From assembly GCA_946403075.1 (NCBI GenBank), contig CAMIYN010000019.1, positions 1-36,329 of the forward strand: a DNA stretch of 36,329 bases, given 5' to 3'. The notes beneath the pieces are model-generated. The model was not told the DNA's origin. It did no database searches and saw only the letters and a list, made by a program, of their open reading frames with translations. This DNA comes from an uncultured Lachnospiraceae bacterium. Lineage in GTDB: Bacteria > Bacillota > Clostridia > Lachnospirales > Lachnospiraceae. This document shows, one piece after another, positions 7,466 to 14,715 of the stretch (positions within the stretch are counted from its first letter, which is position 1; every line of letters begins with the position of its first letter). The translations under genes and the position numbers were made by a program.

Positions 7466-7551
7466 CGGTAAAATACTAATCATAATAAAAAAATTTAATT
7501 TTAAAAATTTATGGAACCTCTAATAAAGGGCAGTTTTCAAAATAAGATTTT

Positions 7552-7584
7552 AAAAGGGCTTTATAAATTATAAAGCCCTTTTTT
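7552..7584 (+). terminator. Intrinsic terminator of cysK
   Basis: AAAAGGGCTTTATAA and TTATAAAGCCCTTTT form a long, near-perfect inverted repeat followed by T residues. The A run on its 5' side means it could also act on the minus strand. Confidence 0.85.
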
Positions 7585-7603
7585 AAGTAATGTGAATGTT
7601 TAT

Positions 7604-7808
7604 TTAAAAATATAAATCTCTAGTTCCAGTTTCTATTTTTTTTAATTCTTCCCTAACCAGTGTCCTAAGTTCTATTTTACCAATGTTTTCAATTTCTTTT
7701 TCTATAAGAGCCTCTCCAATTTTTCTTGTCGCAGGATTAGCATAATCTATAAGATATTCTTTTAGTGTCATAAGTGCATTTGGTTGACAACAGTTTTGGA
7801 TTATACAT
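7604..7808 (-). pseudogene. Frameshifted small Cys-containing protein
   Basis: On the minus strand an ATG at 7808-7806 has an excellent ribosome binding site (GGGAGGAAAAT), but its frame stops after 23 codons. One shift away, a frame runs to the stop at 7604-7606 and encodes CIIQNCCQPNALMTLKEYL followed by a helical, charged tail ending in TGTRDLYF. Inserting two bases (TG) after the ATG would join them into a 68-residue protein starting MCIIQNCCQPN. This looks like loss of one TG repeat unit, a sequencing error, or a recoding site. The internal ATG at 7771 would give 55 residues but has no ribosome binding site. The family is not recognised. Confidence 0.4.
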
Positions 7809-7840
7809 ATTTTCCTCCCAATATTTTATTTAAGGTTTCC

Positions 7841-7860
7841 TTATTAGAGATTGCAATAAA
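7841..7860 (+). repeat. Dispersed short repeat, copy A
   Basis: TTATTAGAGATTGCAATAAA, identical over 20 nt to copy B at 26441-26460. It ends at the A run that forms the T tail of the minus-strand terminator at 7857-7882. Confidence 0.55.
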
Positions 7861-7882
7861 AAAAGCTACCTTGGGAGGTAAC
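7857..7882 (-). terminator. Minus-strand intrinsic terminator
   Basis: GTTACCT/AGGTAGC stem (7 bp, one G-T pair) with loop CCCA, followed by seven T residues on the minus strand. Confidence 0.55.
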
Positions 7883-7985
7883 AAATTAAAAACAACAATT
7901 ATTGATAATTAAATAGTATATAAAATTTTTAGATTAATAATTTGTTTCTTCTCCCTTAGAAAAGTCTTTGGAATTAGATTAGCAA
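7857..7985 (-). ncRNA. Candidate small RNA on the minus strand
   Basis: On the minus strand an extended -10 element (TGATATAAT, TATAAT at 7997-7992) predicts a start near 7985. About 100 nt further on, GTTACCT and AGGTAGC (7882-7865) form a 7-bp terminator stem around CCCA, followed by a run of T (7864-7857). The transcript of about 130 nt has no plausible reading frame. Its terminator loop carries CCTCCC, complementary to Shine-Dalgarno sequences, as in several Firmicute regulatory RNAs. There is no clear -35 box. It may instead be the leader of the frameshifted gene downstream. Confidence 0.3.
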
Positions 7986-8095
7986 TTTTTTATTATATCA
8001 TTGTATCAAATCTTTCTAATTTTTCAAGAATAAATTTTTGTTTTTAAATTATTAAAAATTATTATAATTTGATTTAAATTATTTAAAATAATAAT

Positions 8096-8124
8096 TATAC
8101 AAAAGATGTGTAGTAAAGTATAAT
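8096..8124 (+). promoter_or_regulatory. Probable promoter of the ABC importer operon
   Basis: TATACA (8096-8101), a 17-nt spacer and TATAAT (8119-8124) predict a start near 8131. In the roughly 90-nt leader, 8145-8153 can pair with 8188-8196 (TGTCTTTTT with AAAGAGACA, one G-U). The region 7886-8222 otherwise holds no gene that I can see. Confidence 0.45.
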
Positions 8125-8222
8125 TAATTAAGTTTTAAATAGGTTGTCTTTTTAGATATGATTAATTTAAATTAAAAATTTTGTTTTAAAGAGACATAAG
8201 ATATTTAAGGATTTTTAAAAAA

Positions 8223-9236
8223 ATGGATAATTTGACAAAAGAACAATTATTAAAAATTGAAAAAAAGAAAAAAAATAATTTAGAAATTGCATTTGACTAT
8301 TTAATAATATTTTTACCATACATTGCCTGTTTATTGGCAGTTTTTGAATATCTATTTATTAAAAATAAATATCAAAATGATTTTATGTATAGGTATTTAA
8401 TTTTATTACTAATAAGCATATCAATATATACAATATTTATTATAAAAAGTATTTATTTATTGTTAGTAAAAAATGATGATAATTCATTTATTAAATATAG
8501 AAATAGAGCTCCTTGGATAGTGGTTATTTATTTATTTTTGACATTGTTTGATTATCTTACTTTAAAAACAGGAATATTAATGTATCCATTTATACCTTGG
8601 GTAAATGATATTATAAATATAATTATAGAAGATTATAAAAATTTACTTATTAGCACTTTGTATAGTTTGCGATTATTGTTTTTGGGTTATGCAATAGGTG
8701 TGTTAACTGGATTAATAACAGGTATTTTTTGTGGCTATAGTAAAAAAATTAGATATTGGATAAATCCAATATTAAAAATACTTGGACCTATTCCTACTGC
8801 CACCTGGATACCACTTATAATGATTGTGGCTACATCTCTTTTTGGTGGTGCTGTATTTATAATTTCTCTTGGGGTATGGTTTTCGGTTTCTGTAGCTACA
8901 ATGACAGGTATATCAAATGTTGATATATCTTTTTATGAAGTAGCAAAAACCTTAGGTGCAAAAGATGTAGATTTAGTTTTTAAAGTAGCGATACCTTATG
9001 CTATGCCAAATATTTTGCAAGGAATGACACAAGGCATGAGTTCTGCTTGCATCTCACTTATGATTGCAGAGATGCTTGGAGTAAAAGCGGGACTTGGCTG
9101 GTATATAACTTGGTCGCAAAGTTGGGCATCATACAATAAAATGTTTGCCGCTATAATTATAATTTGTATTGTATTTAATTTAGTTGCAAAACTACTTGAC
9201 AAAATAAAAAATTATTTACTTAGATGGCAAAACTAA
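8223..9236 (+). CDS. ABC importer permease (SsuC/TauC class)
   Basis: Membrane subunit of an ABC importer of the sulfonate/nitrate/taurine class. The C-terminal 200 residues are a typical BPD_transp_1 domain, with spans from about residue 140 on, a PTATWIPLIM segment, and the EAA loop that docks on the ATPase (EVAKTLGAKDVDLVFKVAIP, about residues 239-258). The protein has 337 residues against about 260 for most SsuC proteins. The surplus is an N-terminal part with about three extra spans (near 25-45, 56-78 and 95-115). AAGGA precedes the ATG at a suitable distance. The ATPase gene starts 1 nt after the stop. The substrate cannot be read from the sequence. Confidence 0.85.
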   Translation: MDNLTKEQLLKIEKKKKNNLEIAFDYLIIFLPYIACLLAVFEYLFIKNKYQNDFMYRYLILLLISISIYTIFIIKSIYLLLVKNDDNSFIKYRNRAPWIVVIYLFLTLFDYLTLKTGILMYPFIPWVNDIINIIIEDYKNLLISTLYSLRLLFLGYAIGVLTGLITGIFCGYSKKIRYWINPILKILGPIPTATWIPLIMIVATSLFGGAVFIISLGVWFSVSVATMTGISNVDISFYEVAKTLGAKDVDLVFKVAIPYAMPNILQGMTQGMSSACISLMIAEMLGVKAGLGWYITWSQSWASYNKMFAAIIIICIVFNLVAKLLDKIKNYLLRWQN

Positions 9237-9237
9237 A

Positions 9238-9981
9238 ATGATAAAAAATATAGAGTTAAAATTAAATAATATATCAAAGAGCTTTGTAAAAATTGATGTA
9301 GATAGTATTACACAAGCAGTATCAAACATAAATATGGATTTGACAAATGGTGAATTTGTAAGTTTGGTAGGACCATCAGGCTGTGGCAAGTCAACAATCC
9401 TTAGATTGATATCTGGTCTCATATATCCTACTTCGGGAAGTATTACATTAAATAATGAGAATATTGTTAAACCAACAGAAAAAATTGCTATGGTATTTCA
9501 AAAGCCTACATTATTTCCGTGGCTCACTGTTAGAGATAATATTGGATTTGGAATGAAAATAAAAAACAAAATAGATGATATAAAAATTGATAAAATGATT
9601 GAATTAATAGGACTTGGTGATTTTAAATATGATTATCCAAAACAGCTATCAGGTGGCATGGCACAAAGAGTTGCACTTGCAAGGGCAATTATTAATGAAC
9701 CAGAAATTTTATTACTTGATGAACCTCTTGGTGCATTAGATGCATTTACAAGGATGAATATGCAAGATGAAATTTTAAATATGTGGAAAAAAACAAAATG
9801 TCTTGCAATAATGGTGACTCATGACATTGAAGAGGCGATTTATATGAGTACTAAAGTTGTAGTTATAAATAAAAATCCAGGTCGAATAAAAAGAATAATT
9901 GATGTCAAATTAGAAAATAGAGATAGAAATAGTAAAGAATTTATGGAATATAAAAATGAAATTTTAGATTTACTAAAATAG
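9238..9981 (+). CDS. ABC importer ATPase (SsuB/TauB class)
   Basis: ATP-binding subunit pairing with the preceding permease. The 247 residues hold all ABC motifs: Walker A GPSGCGKST (about residues 43-51), the Q-loop in MVFQKPTLFPW, the signature LSGGMAQRVALARA, Walker B ILLLDEPLGALD, and the switch His in VTHDIEEA. The pattern LFPW after the Q-loop and PLGALDAFTR after Walker B are typical of the nitrate/sulfonate/taurine class. One nucleotide separates it from the permease stop, so the two are co-translated. The binding protein follows after 39 nt with its own AGGAGG. Confidence 0.92.
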   Translation: MIKNIELKLNNISKSFVKIDVDSITQAVSNINMDLTNGEFVSLVGPSGCGKSTILRLISGLIYPTSGSITLNNENIVKPTEKIAMVFQKPTLFPWLTVRDNIGFGMKIKNKIDDIKIDKMIELIGLGDFKYDYPKQLSGGMAQRVALARAIINEPEILLLDEPLGALDAFTRMNMQDEILNMWKKTKCLAIMVTHDIEEAIYMSTKVVVINKNPGRIKRIIDVKLENRDRNSKEFMEYKNEILDLLK

Positions 9982-10020
9982 TAAATTTTAAAATATATTT
10001 TTTAGGAGGAAATAGTTAAA

Positions 10021-11034
10021 ATGAAAAAATTATTTAAAACTATACTTGCAATGACTATTTGTATATCAATAGTCGGATGTAGTCAAACCGTAGTGAGTGT
10101 CAATGATTCAAATTTGTCTTGGGAAGAGAGATGGCAGAAAGAACCTTTTTATGATAAGCCTGTGACTTATTGGATTCAAGACCCTTGCCAATCAGGGCCA
10201 AGAGTTGCAGACCTTTTGGGATATTTTCAAGAAGAAGGTATAAAAGTAGAAGGCTTAAAAGGAAAAAGTTATACAGAACCTCTCGGAACAAATAAATGTC
10301 AAGTTGCAGTGGGACACATTGCCACATTAATGGTTCCATCAACAAATGGTGTGGATTTGACTTTTGTAGGAGGAGCACATCACGGCTGTAAATCCCTATA
10401 TGCACTTAATGATAATAAATTTAATAGGACAAGTGATTTGATAGGACAAAAAGTCGCTGTTCCAAATGGTATAGGAGCATCTGATTATAATATCACAGCT
10501 TGTCTATTAGATGCTGATGGCATTGACCCATTAAAAGATGTAAATCTTGTGCAAGTTGATAACGGAGCTTGTGTGCAGGCTATGGAAAATGGTGAGATAG
10601 CAGCAGCCCTACTTGGAGATGGATTTGCATATAATATGGTAAAAGAAGGCAAATTAATTCGCATTAGGTCTTTACTTGATGATGATTTCAAAAATAAAAC
10701 TTGTTGTGTAGTAGCAATGAATAAAACTTTTATAAATGAAAATCCTATCACTGCAAAAAAAGTATTAAATGCTATAAATAAAGCTCATGACTACATGAGA
10801 GAATATCCAACTGAGTCAGTAAATATGTTGATAGAAGATGGCATAATGACTGGTGGATTTGAGAAAAATTTTGCAGTTCATTCTTCATTAAATTTTGGTA
10901 TTAGAGATAATGATAATGAAAGAAGTTTGAGAGATTATGCTGATACTTATATAAGACTTGGATTACTTACAAAATATAAAAATGTTGATGATGTTATGAA
11001 TATTATATGGACTCCATTACCTGAATTTAACTAA
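10021..11034 (+). CDS. Cys-rich substrate-binding lipoprotein of the ABC importer
   Basis: Extracellular solute-binding lipoprotein (337 residues) of the NMT1/SsuA/TauA type. The signal peptide ends in the lipobox SIVGC, with Cys20 as the lipid attachment site. The mature domain shows the family pattern: an opening strand (VTYWIQDP), a central GQKVAVPNGIGASDY segment marking the second lobe, and LGDGFAYNMVKEGKL. The mature protein has seven further cysteines (56, 93, 123, 161, 184, 228, 229) and an HHGC motif at 120-123, unusual for an exported binding protein and suggesting a metal, a thiol ligand or a sulfur compound. AGGAGG precedes the ATG. Gene order (permease, ATPase, binding protein, reductases) argues that the ligand is the reductase substrate, which is inference. 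Confidence 0.85.
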   Translation: MKKLFKTILAMTICISIVGCSQTVVSVNDSNLSWEERWQKEPFYDKPVTYWIQDPCQSGPRVADLLGYFQEEGIKVEGLKGKSYTEPLGTNKCQVAVGHIATLMVPSTNGVDLTFVGGAHHGCKSLYALNDNKFNRTSDLIGQKVAVPNGIGASDYNITACLLDADGIDPLKDVNLVQVDNGACVQAMENGEIAAALLGDGFAYNMVKEGKLIRIRSLLDDDFKNKTCCVVAMNKTFINENPITAKKVLNAINKAHDYMREYPTESVNMLIEDGIMTGGFEKNFAVHSSLNFGIRDNDNERSLRDYADTYIRLGLLTKYKNVDDVMNIIWTPLPEFN

Positions 11035-11051
11035 ATTGTAAGGGGATTTGT

Positions 11052-12200
11052 ATGTTTAATTTGCCAGAAAAATTTGAAGAGTTTAGTGAAGCAAGAAGAA
11101 ATGGCTTTATGAAGGCAAAGGAATTAAAGGAAAGTGGTGGAAGACTTGCTGGTGTGTTTTGCACTTATACTCCACTTGAAATATTTGATGCTGCAAATGT
11201 AATACCTGTGTCTCTTTGTGGTATGAGTGATGAGACAATACCCGCTGCAGAAGTAAATTTGCCTAAAAATCTATGTCCTTTAATAAAATCGAGTTATGGC
11301 TATGCAGTATCTGATAAATGTCCTTATACATATTTTTCAGATATTATAGTAGGAGAGACTACTTGCGATGGTAAAAAGAAAATGTATGAGATGCTTTCTG
11401 AATTAAAAGATACATATATACTTCATTTACCACAAGGCATAGATAGACCTTATGCAAAAGATATGTGGAAGCAGGAAATAATATTACTAAAAGAAAAACT
11501 AGAAGAAAAATTTGGTATTAAGATTAGTGATGATGATGTGAGAATTGCTGTTAAAAATAGAAATAAAGAGAGGCAAATTAAAATTAGATTATTTGAAATG
11601 AATAAATCTATACCAGCAAAATCAAAATATTTAAATTTGCATAAAATAGTTGATAGTTTAAATTTTTCTTTTAATAGATTGGATGATTTAAAAAAAATTG
11701 AAGAGACCCTAGATGAGATAGATAGAGAATATAGTAAAGGGCTAAGACCTGTTAGTGAAAAAGATAAAAGAATTTTAATTACGGGATGTCCTATATCAGG
11801 GGTACTTGATAAAACTATTGGAGAAATCGAGAGAAATGGTGGGGTTGTAGTTGTAATGGATAATTGCAATGGTATAAAAGCAGCAAAAAATATGATAGAT
11901 GAGAATTCACCTGATATATATGAAGCGATAGCAAATAGATATATGAATATTGCTTGTGCTGTTATGACACCGAATACAAATAGGTTTACTCAATTAAGAG
12001 AACTTGTATCTGAGTATAAGGTAGATGGAGTTATAGATGTAATATTACAGAGTTGTCATCCATTTGATGTAGAAAAGTATAAAATTAGTAAATTGTGTAA
12101 AGAGATAAATGTCCCATATTTATCAATAGAGACAGATTATAGCAATACTGATGTGGGGCAGTTATCGACAAGAATACAAGCATTTATTGAAATGCTTTAG
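11052..12200 (+). CDS. Double-cubane-type 2-hydroxyacyl-CoA dehydratase family reductase, first copy
   Basis: Member of the HgdB/BadD/BcrC-like family (382 residues) that includes 2-hydroxyacyl-CoA dehydratases, benzoyl-CoA reductases and the double-cubane cluster proteins, which perform ATP-dependent reduction of small molecules with an Fe8S9 cluster. The N-terminal cysteine set is complete: C37 (FCTYTP), C56 (SLCGM), C75 (NLCPL), C90 (DKCPY) and C105 in GETTCDGKKK, the pattern of the double-cubane group. Further cysteines occur in ITGCPISG and IACAVMTPN. The start is 17 nt after the binding-protein gene. A paralogue follows 26 nt downstream. It needs an ASKHA activase, encoded at 13612. Confidence 0.85.
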   Translation: MFNLPEKFEEFSEARRNGFMKAKELKESGGRLAGVFCTYTPLEIFDAANVIPVSLCGMSDETIPAAEVNLPKNLCPLIKSSYGYAVSDKCPYTYFSDIIVGETTCDGKKKMYEMLSELKDTYILHLPQGIDRPYAKDMWKQEIILLKEKLEEKFGIKISDDDVRIAVKNRNKERQIKIRLFEMNKSIPAKSKYLNLHKIVDSLNFSFNRLDDLKKIEETLDEIDREYSKGLRPVSEKDKRILITGCPISGVLDKTIGEIERNGGVVVVMDNCNGIKAAKNMIDENSPDIYEAIANRYMNIACAVMTPNTNRFTQLRELVSEYKVDGVIDVILQSCHPFDVEKYKISKLCKEINVPYLSIETDYSNTDVGQLSTRIQAFIEML

Positions 12201-12226
12201 AAATAAAATATAAGGAGGAAAGAAAA

Positions 12227-13498
12227 ATGGCAGTTGATTATAGACAAATGTGGAAAGAACTTGATATGGATTTAGAAAACCATGATAATTTGTGTAATGT
12301 CTTGCCTGTGGCATATACAGATATTTATTTGATGCAAAAAAATCGTCCAAAGGCAATGGAGTTTTGGGATACTGTAGTAGGTGCAATACACGGCATTAGA
12401 CCTGCAGAATTAATAGAAGCACAAAAAAAAGGACAAAAAGTATTTGGCACTTTTTGTGTATATGTGCCTGATGAAATAATTATTGCATTAAATGGAATAG
12501 TTACAGGTCTTTGTGGTGGTTCACAATTTTGGGTACCAGATGGGGAAAAAGTTTTACCAAAGAGTATGTGTCCTCTTGTGAAAGCATCTGTAGGAGCAAG
12601 GCTAAGTAGGACTTGTCCGTTTTTTAGAATTGCTGACATGTATGTAGGAGAGACTACTTGTGATGGTAAAAAGAAAGCATATGAAATACTTGGTAAAGAT
12701 GTGCCTATGTATATAATGGATGTACCACAAATGAAGAGACCAGAAGATATAGTTAAATGGGCAAAAGAAATATCACTATTTGCAAATAAGGTAGAAGAAG
12801 TCACAGGAAATAAATTAACTATTGAAAAATTAAACGAAGCAATTAAAATTGTAAATGATAAGAGAAGAGCGATAAAGAGAGTATATGAAGCAAGAAAAAA
12901 TTTAGATGTCCCAATAAGCGGTAAAGATGCACTCCTTATGATGCAGATAGCATTTTTTGATGACCCTATTAGATGTGCCGAGATGTGTAATAAACTTGCT
13001 GATGAACTTGAAGAGAGAATAAAAAATGGAGTGTCAGTTTTTGAAAAAGGAGCAAAGAGAATATTAATCACTGGAACTCCTATGGCAATACCAAATTGGA
13101 AATTGCACCACATAGTAGAAAGCCTTGGAGCAGCAGTAGTTTGTGAAGAAATGTGTACAGGTACAAGATATTTTGAAAATGAAGTAAAAGAAAATTGTGC
13201 TTCACTTGAAGAAGCATATTTAGAACTTGCAAAAAGATATATGAAAAATAATTGTGCTTGTTTTACTCCAAATGATGGAAGGATTGATGACATAAAGAGA
13301 CTTGCAAGAGAATATAAAGCAGATGGGGTTATAGATGTAAATCTTAAATTTTGCACCATATATGATACAGAGGGATATTTTGTAGAAAAAGAATTAAAAG
13401 CTGCAGGAATTAAATGTCTTGGAATAGAAACTGATTATGATGATGGAGATAGCGAACAATTAAAAACGAGAATAGAGGCATTTATAGAAATGCTATAA
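12227..13498 (+). CDS. Double-cubane-type 2-hydroxyacyl-CoA dehydratase family reductase, second copy
   Basis: Paralogue of the preceding gene, with 423 residues and an N-terminal extension of about 40 residues. The same cysteine set is present: C77 (TFCVYVP), C96 (GLCGG), C115 (SMCPL), C130 (RTCPF) and C145 in GETTCDGKKK. The C-terminal half has ITGTPMAIPNWK, CEEMCTGTRYF and NNCACFTPN. AAGGAGG precedes the ATG. Both copies keep every cluster cysteine, so they may form two homodimers or a heterodimer with two double-cubane sites. An intrinsic terminator ends this unit 40 nt after the stop, placing the activase in a separate or read-through transcript. The substrate is unknown. Confidence 0.88.
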   Translation: MAVDYRQMWKELDMDLENHDNLCNVLPVAYTDIYLMQKNRPKAMEFWDTVVGAIHGIRPAELIEAQKKGQKVFGTFCVYVPDEIIIALNGIVTGLCGGSQFWVPDGEKVLPKSMCPLVKASVGARLSRTCPFFRIADMYVGETTCDGKKKAYEILGKDVPMYIMDVPQMKRPEDIVKWAKEISLFANKVEEVTGNKLTIEKLNEAIKIVNDKRRAIKRVYEARKNLDVPISGKDALLMMQIAFFDDPIRCAEMCNKLADELEERIKNGVSVFEKGAKRILITGTPMAIPNWKLHHIVESLGAAVVCEEMCTGTRYFENEVKENCASLEEAYLELAKRYMKNNCACFTPNDGRIDDIKRLAREYKADGVIDVNLKFCTIYDTEGYFVEKELKAAGIKCLGIETDYDDGDSEQLKTRIEAFIEML

Positions 13499-13540
13499 TT
13501 TTATATGAGAGATAAAAAATTTTACTAATTATTCAAATTT

Positions 13541-13580
13541 TAGGCTTAGAGTTCTCCCTTTTTCTCTAAGCCTAGTTTTT
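13541..13580 (+). terminator. Intrinsic terminator after the reductase genes
   Basis: TAGGCTTAGAG and CTCTAAGCCTA form a perfect 11-bp stem, followed by GTTTTT. It separates the importer-reductase unit from the activase unit, though read-through is possible. Confidence 0.85.
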
Positions 13581-13589
13581 AGAGATTGC
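13579..13589 (+). repeat. Dispersed short repeat, copy D (partial)
   Basis: TTAGAGATTGC, sharing the core of copies A and B, overlaps the T tail of the terminator at 13541-13580. Confidence 0.35.
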
Positions 13590-13611
13590 CTTAATAACTG
13601 GAGTGAAAATT

Positions 13612-14394
13612 ATGTATATAGGTATAGATATAGGTTCAACAAATGCAAAAATAGCTTGTATTGATAGAGATGAAAATATTAAAATATTACTTATGAAAAA
13701 AACAGGCTTTAATAGTAAAATAACTGCAAAATCATTACTTTTGGATGCAAAAAAAAAATTTGATGAAAGTGATAATATAATTGTAGCAACAGGTTATGGG
13801 AGAGTATCTGTTGATTTTGCAAATAAGACAGTGACTGAAATTAGTTGTCATGCAAAAGGTGCTTGTAAAATTTTTGATAAAGATAATTTGGTTATAATTG
13901 ATATAGGTGGACAAGACACAAAAATTATTGATGTTGAAAATAAAACTGTAAAAGATTTTATAATGAACGATAAGTGCTCTGCAGGGACAGGTAGATTTCT
14001 AGATGTTATGTCAAAAACGATGGAATTAACTATAGATGAAATGTGTAAAATAGCAGAATTTGGTGGTGGAGTAAAAATAAGTTCTCTATGCACAGTTTTT
14101 GCAGAATCAGAAGTCATAAGTTTGATAGGTCGATCTGAAAAAAAAGAGAATATAGCAAATGCGATAGTTATGTCTATAGTTGATAAAGTTGCGACACAAA
14201 CTAAAAGAATAGATTATAAAAATAAAACTGTATGTTTAACTGGAGGACTTTCAGAAATTAATTTTATAAAAAATGCTTTGTGTGAATCATTAAATACAGA
14301 TGTTTTAGCTGATTCGACAGGGAAATTTGCTGGAAGTATAGGTGCTGCACTATATGCAAAAGAATTAGAGGCTAAAAATGAAAAATTTACTTAA
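13612..14394 (+). CDS. ASKHA-type activase of the double-cubane reductases
   Basis: ATP-hydrolysing [4Fe-4S] activase (CoA-substrate-specific enzyme activase family) that injects low-potential electrons into its partner. The start at 13612 (MYIGIDIGSTNAK) is chosen because GGAG stands 8 nt before it; a GTG at 13603 would add three residues with the ribosome binding site too close. Motifs are the phosphate-1 loop GIDIGSTNAK (4-13), IDIGGQDTK (96-104), and the cluster ligands C122 in NDKCSAGTGRF and C160 in SSLCTVFAESEV, one of each per subunit of the homodimer. LTGGLSE is near the C-terminus. The 260-residue length is normal. The DUF3343 gene overlaps its end by 17 nt. Confidence 0.92.
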   Translation: MYIGIDIGSTNAKIACIDRDENIKILLMKKTGFNSKITAKSLLLDAKKKFDESDNIIVATGYGRVSVDFANKTVTEISCHAKGACKIFDKDNLVIIDIGGQDTKIIDVENKTVKDFIMNDKCSAGTGRFLDVMSKTMELTIDEMCKIAEFGGGVKISSLCTVFAESEVISLIGRSEKKENIANAIVMSIVDKVATQTKRIDYKNKTVCLTGGLSEINFIKNALCESLNTDVLADSTGKFAGSIGAALYAKELEAKNEKFT

Positions 14395-14623
14395 AAAAGA
14401 AAAACATTTGATTATAACATTTGACACAATGACCTCTTCTATATATATGGATAGGTTGTGCTCGCAAAATAATGTTGAAGGTAGAATTATCACAGTGCCA
14501 AAAGAGATTGATAAGGGTTGTGGTTCTGCTTTTGCTACAAAAAATTTGGATAAAGAATTTTGGATTAAATTTATGGAAGATAATAATGTAAAATATTCAA
14601 AAATATATATTATGGATTATTAG
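14378..14623 (+). CDS. DUF3343 protein (putative Se/S-carrier-like)
   Basis: Small protein of 81 residues that fits DUF3343: a beta strand (HLIITFDTMTSS), a helix with C28, then GRIITVPKEI and a glycine/cysteine loop KGCGSAFAT with C48. The family is commonly found beside yedF, cysteine desulfurases and double-cubane reductases in Clostridia. A selenium or sulfur carrier role has been suggested on this context, but no biochemistry is known to me. The ATG lies inside the end of the activase gene (17-nt overlap), so the two are translationally coupled. Confidence 0.75.
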   Translation: MKNLLKKEKHLIITFDTMTSSIYMDRLCSQNNVEGRIITVPKEIDKGCGSAFATKNLDKEFWIKFMEDNNVKYSKIYIMDY

Positions 14624-14652
14624 GGAATAAAAAAATTAAAATAAAAATTTAG

Positions 14653-14715
14653 AAAGGAGAAAATATAATAAAGGAATCTATAAATAGATTATTATATTAT
14701 ATAAATAAAAAAATG
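14653..14715 (+). promoter_or_regulatory. yedF ribosome binding site with intervening hairpin
   Basis: AAAGGAG (14653-14659) is the best Shine-Dalgarno sequence, yet the yedF ATG is 53 nt further on. Between them 14662-14670 pairs with 14690-14698 and 14676-14680 with 14685-14689, leaving AAGGA (14671-14675) as a bulge. The layout and the shared block AAAGGAGAAA(A)TATAAT resemble the cysK start region. Confidence 0.4.

Noticed and set aside
8131-8222. Second leader-peptide attenuator before the importer operon
   Set aside because: The only short frame there (ATG at about 8159) has five codons and no Cys, and no terminator lies before the permease gene.
11450-11869. 139-codon minus-strand frame inside the first double-cubane gene
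   Set aside because: It is a shadow frame within a well-supported gene, with no ribosome binding site.
12325-13359. 344-codon open frame on the minus strand opposite the second double-cubane gene
   Set aside because: It lies entirely inside a gene with clear family motifs, has no ribosome binding site, and its product has the Ser/Phe/Ile composition expected of an antisense shadow of an AT-rich gene.
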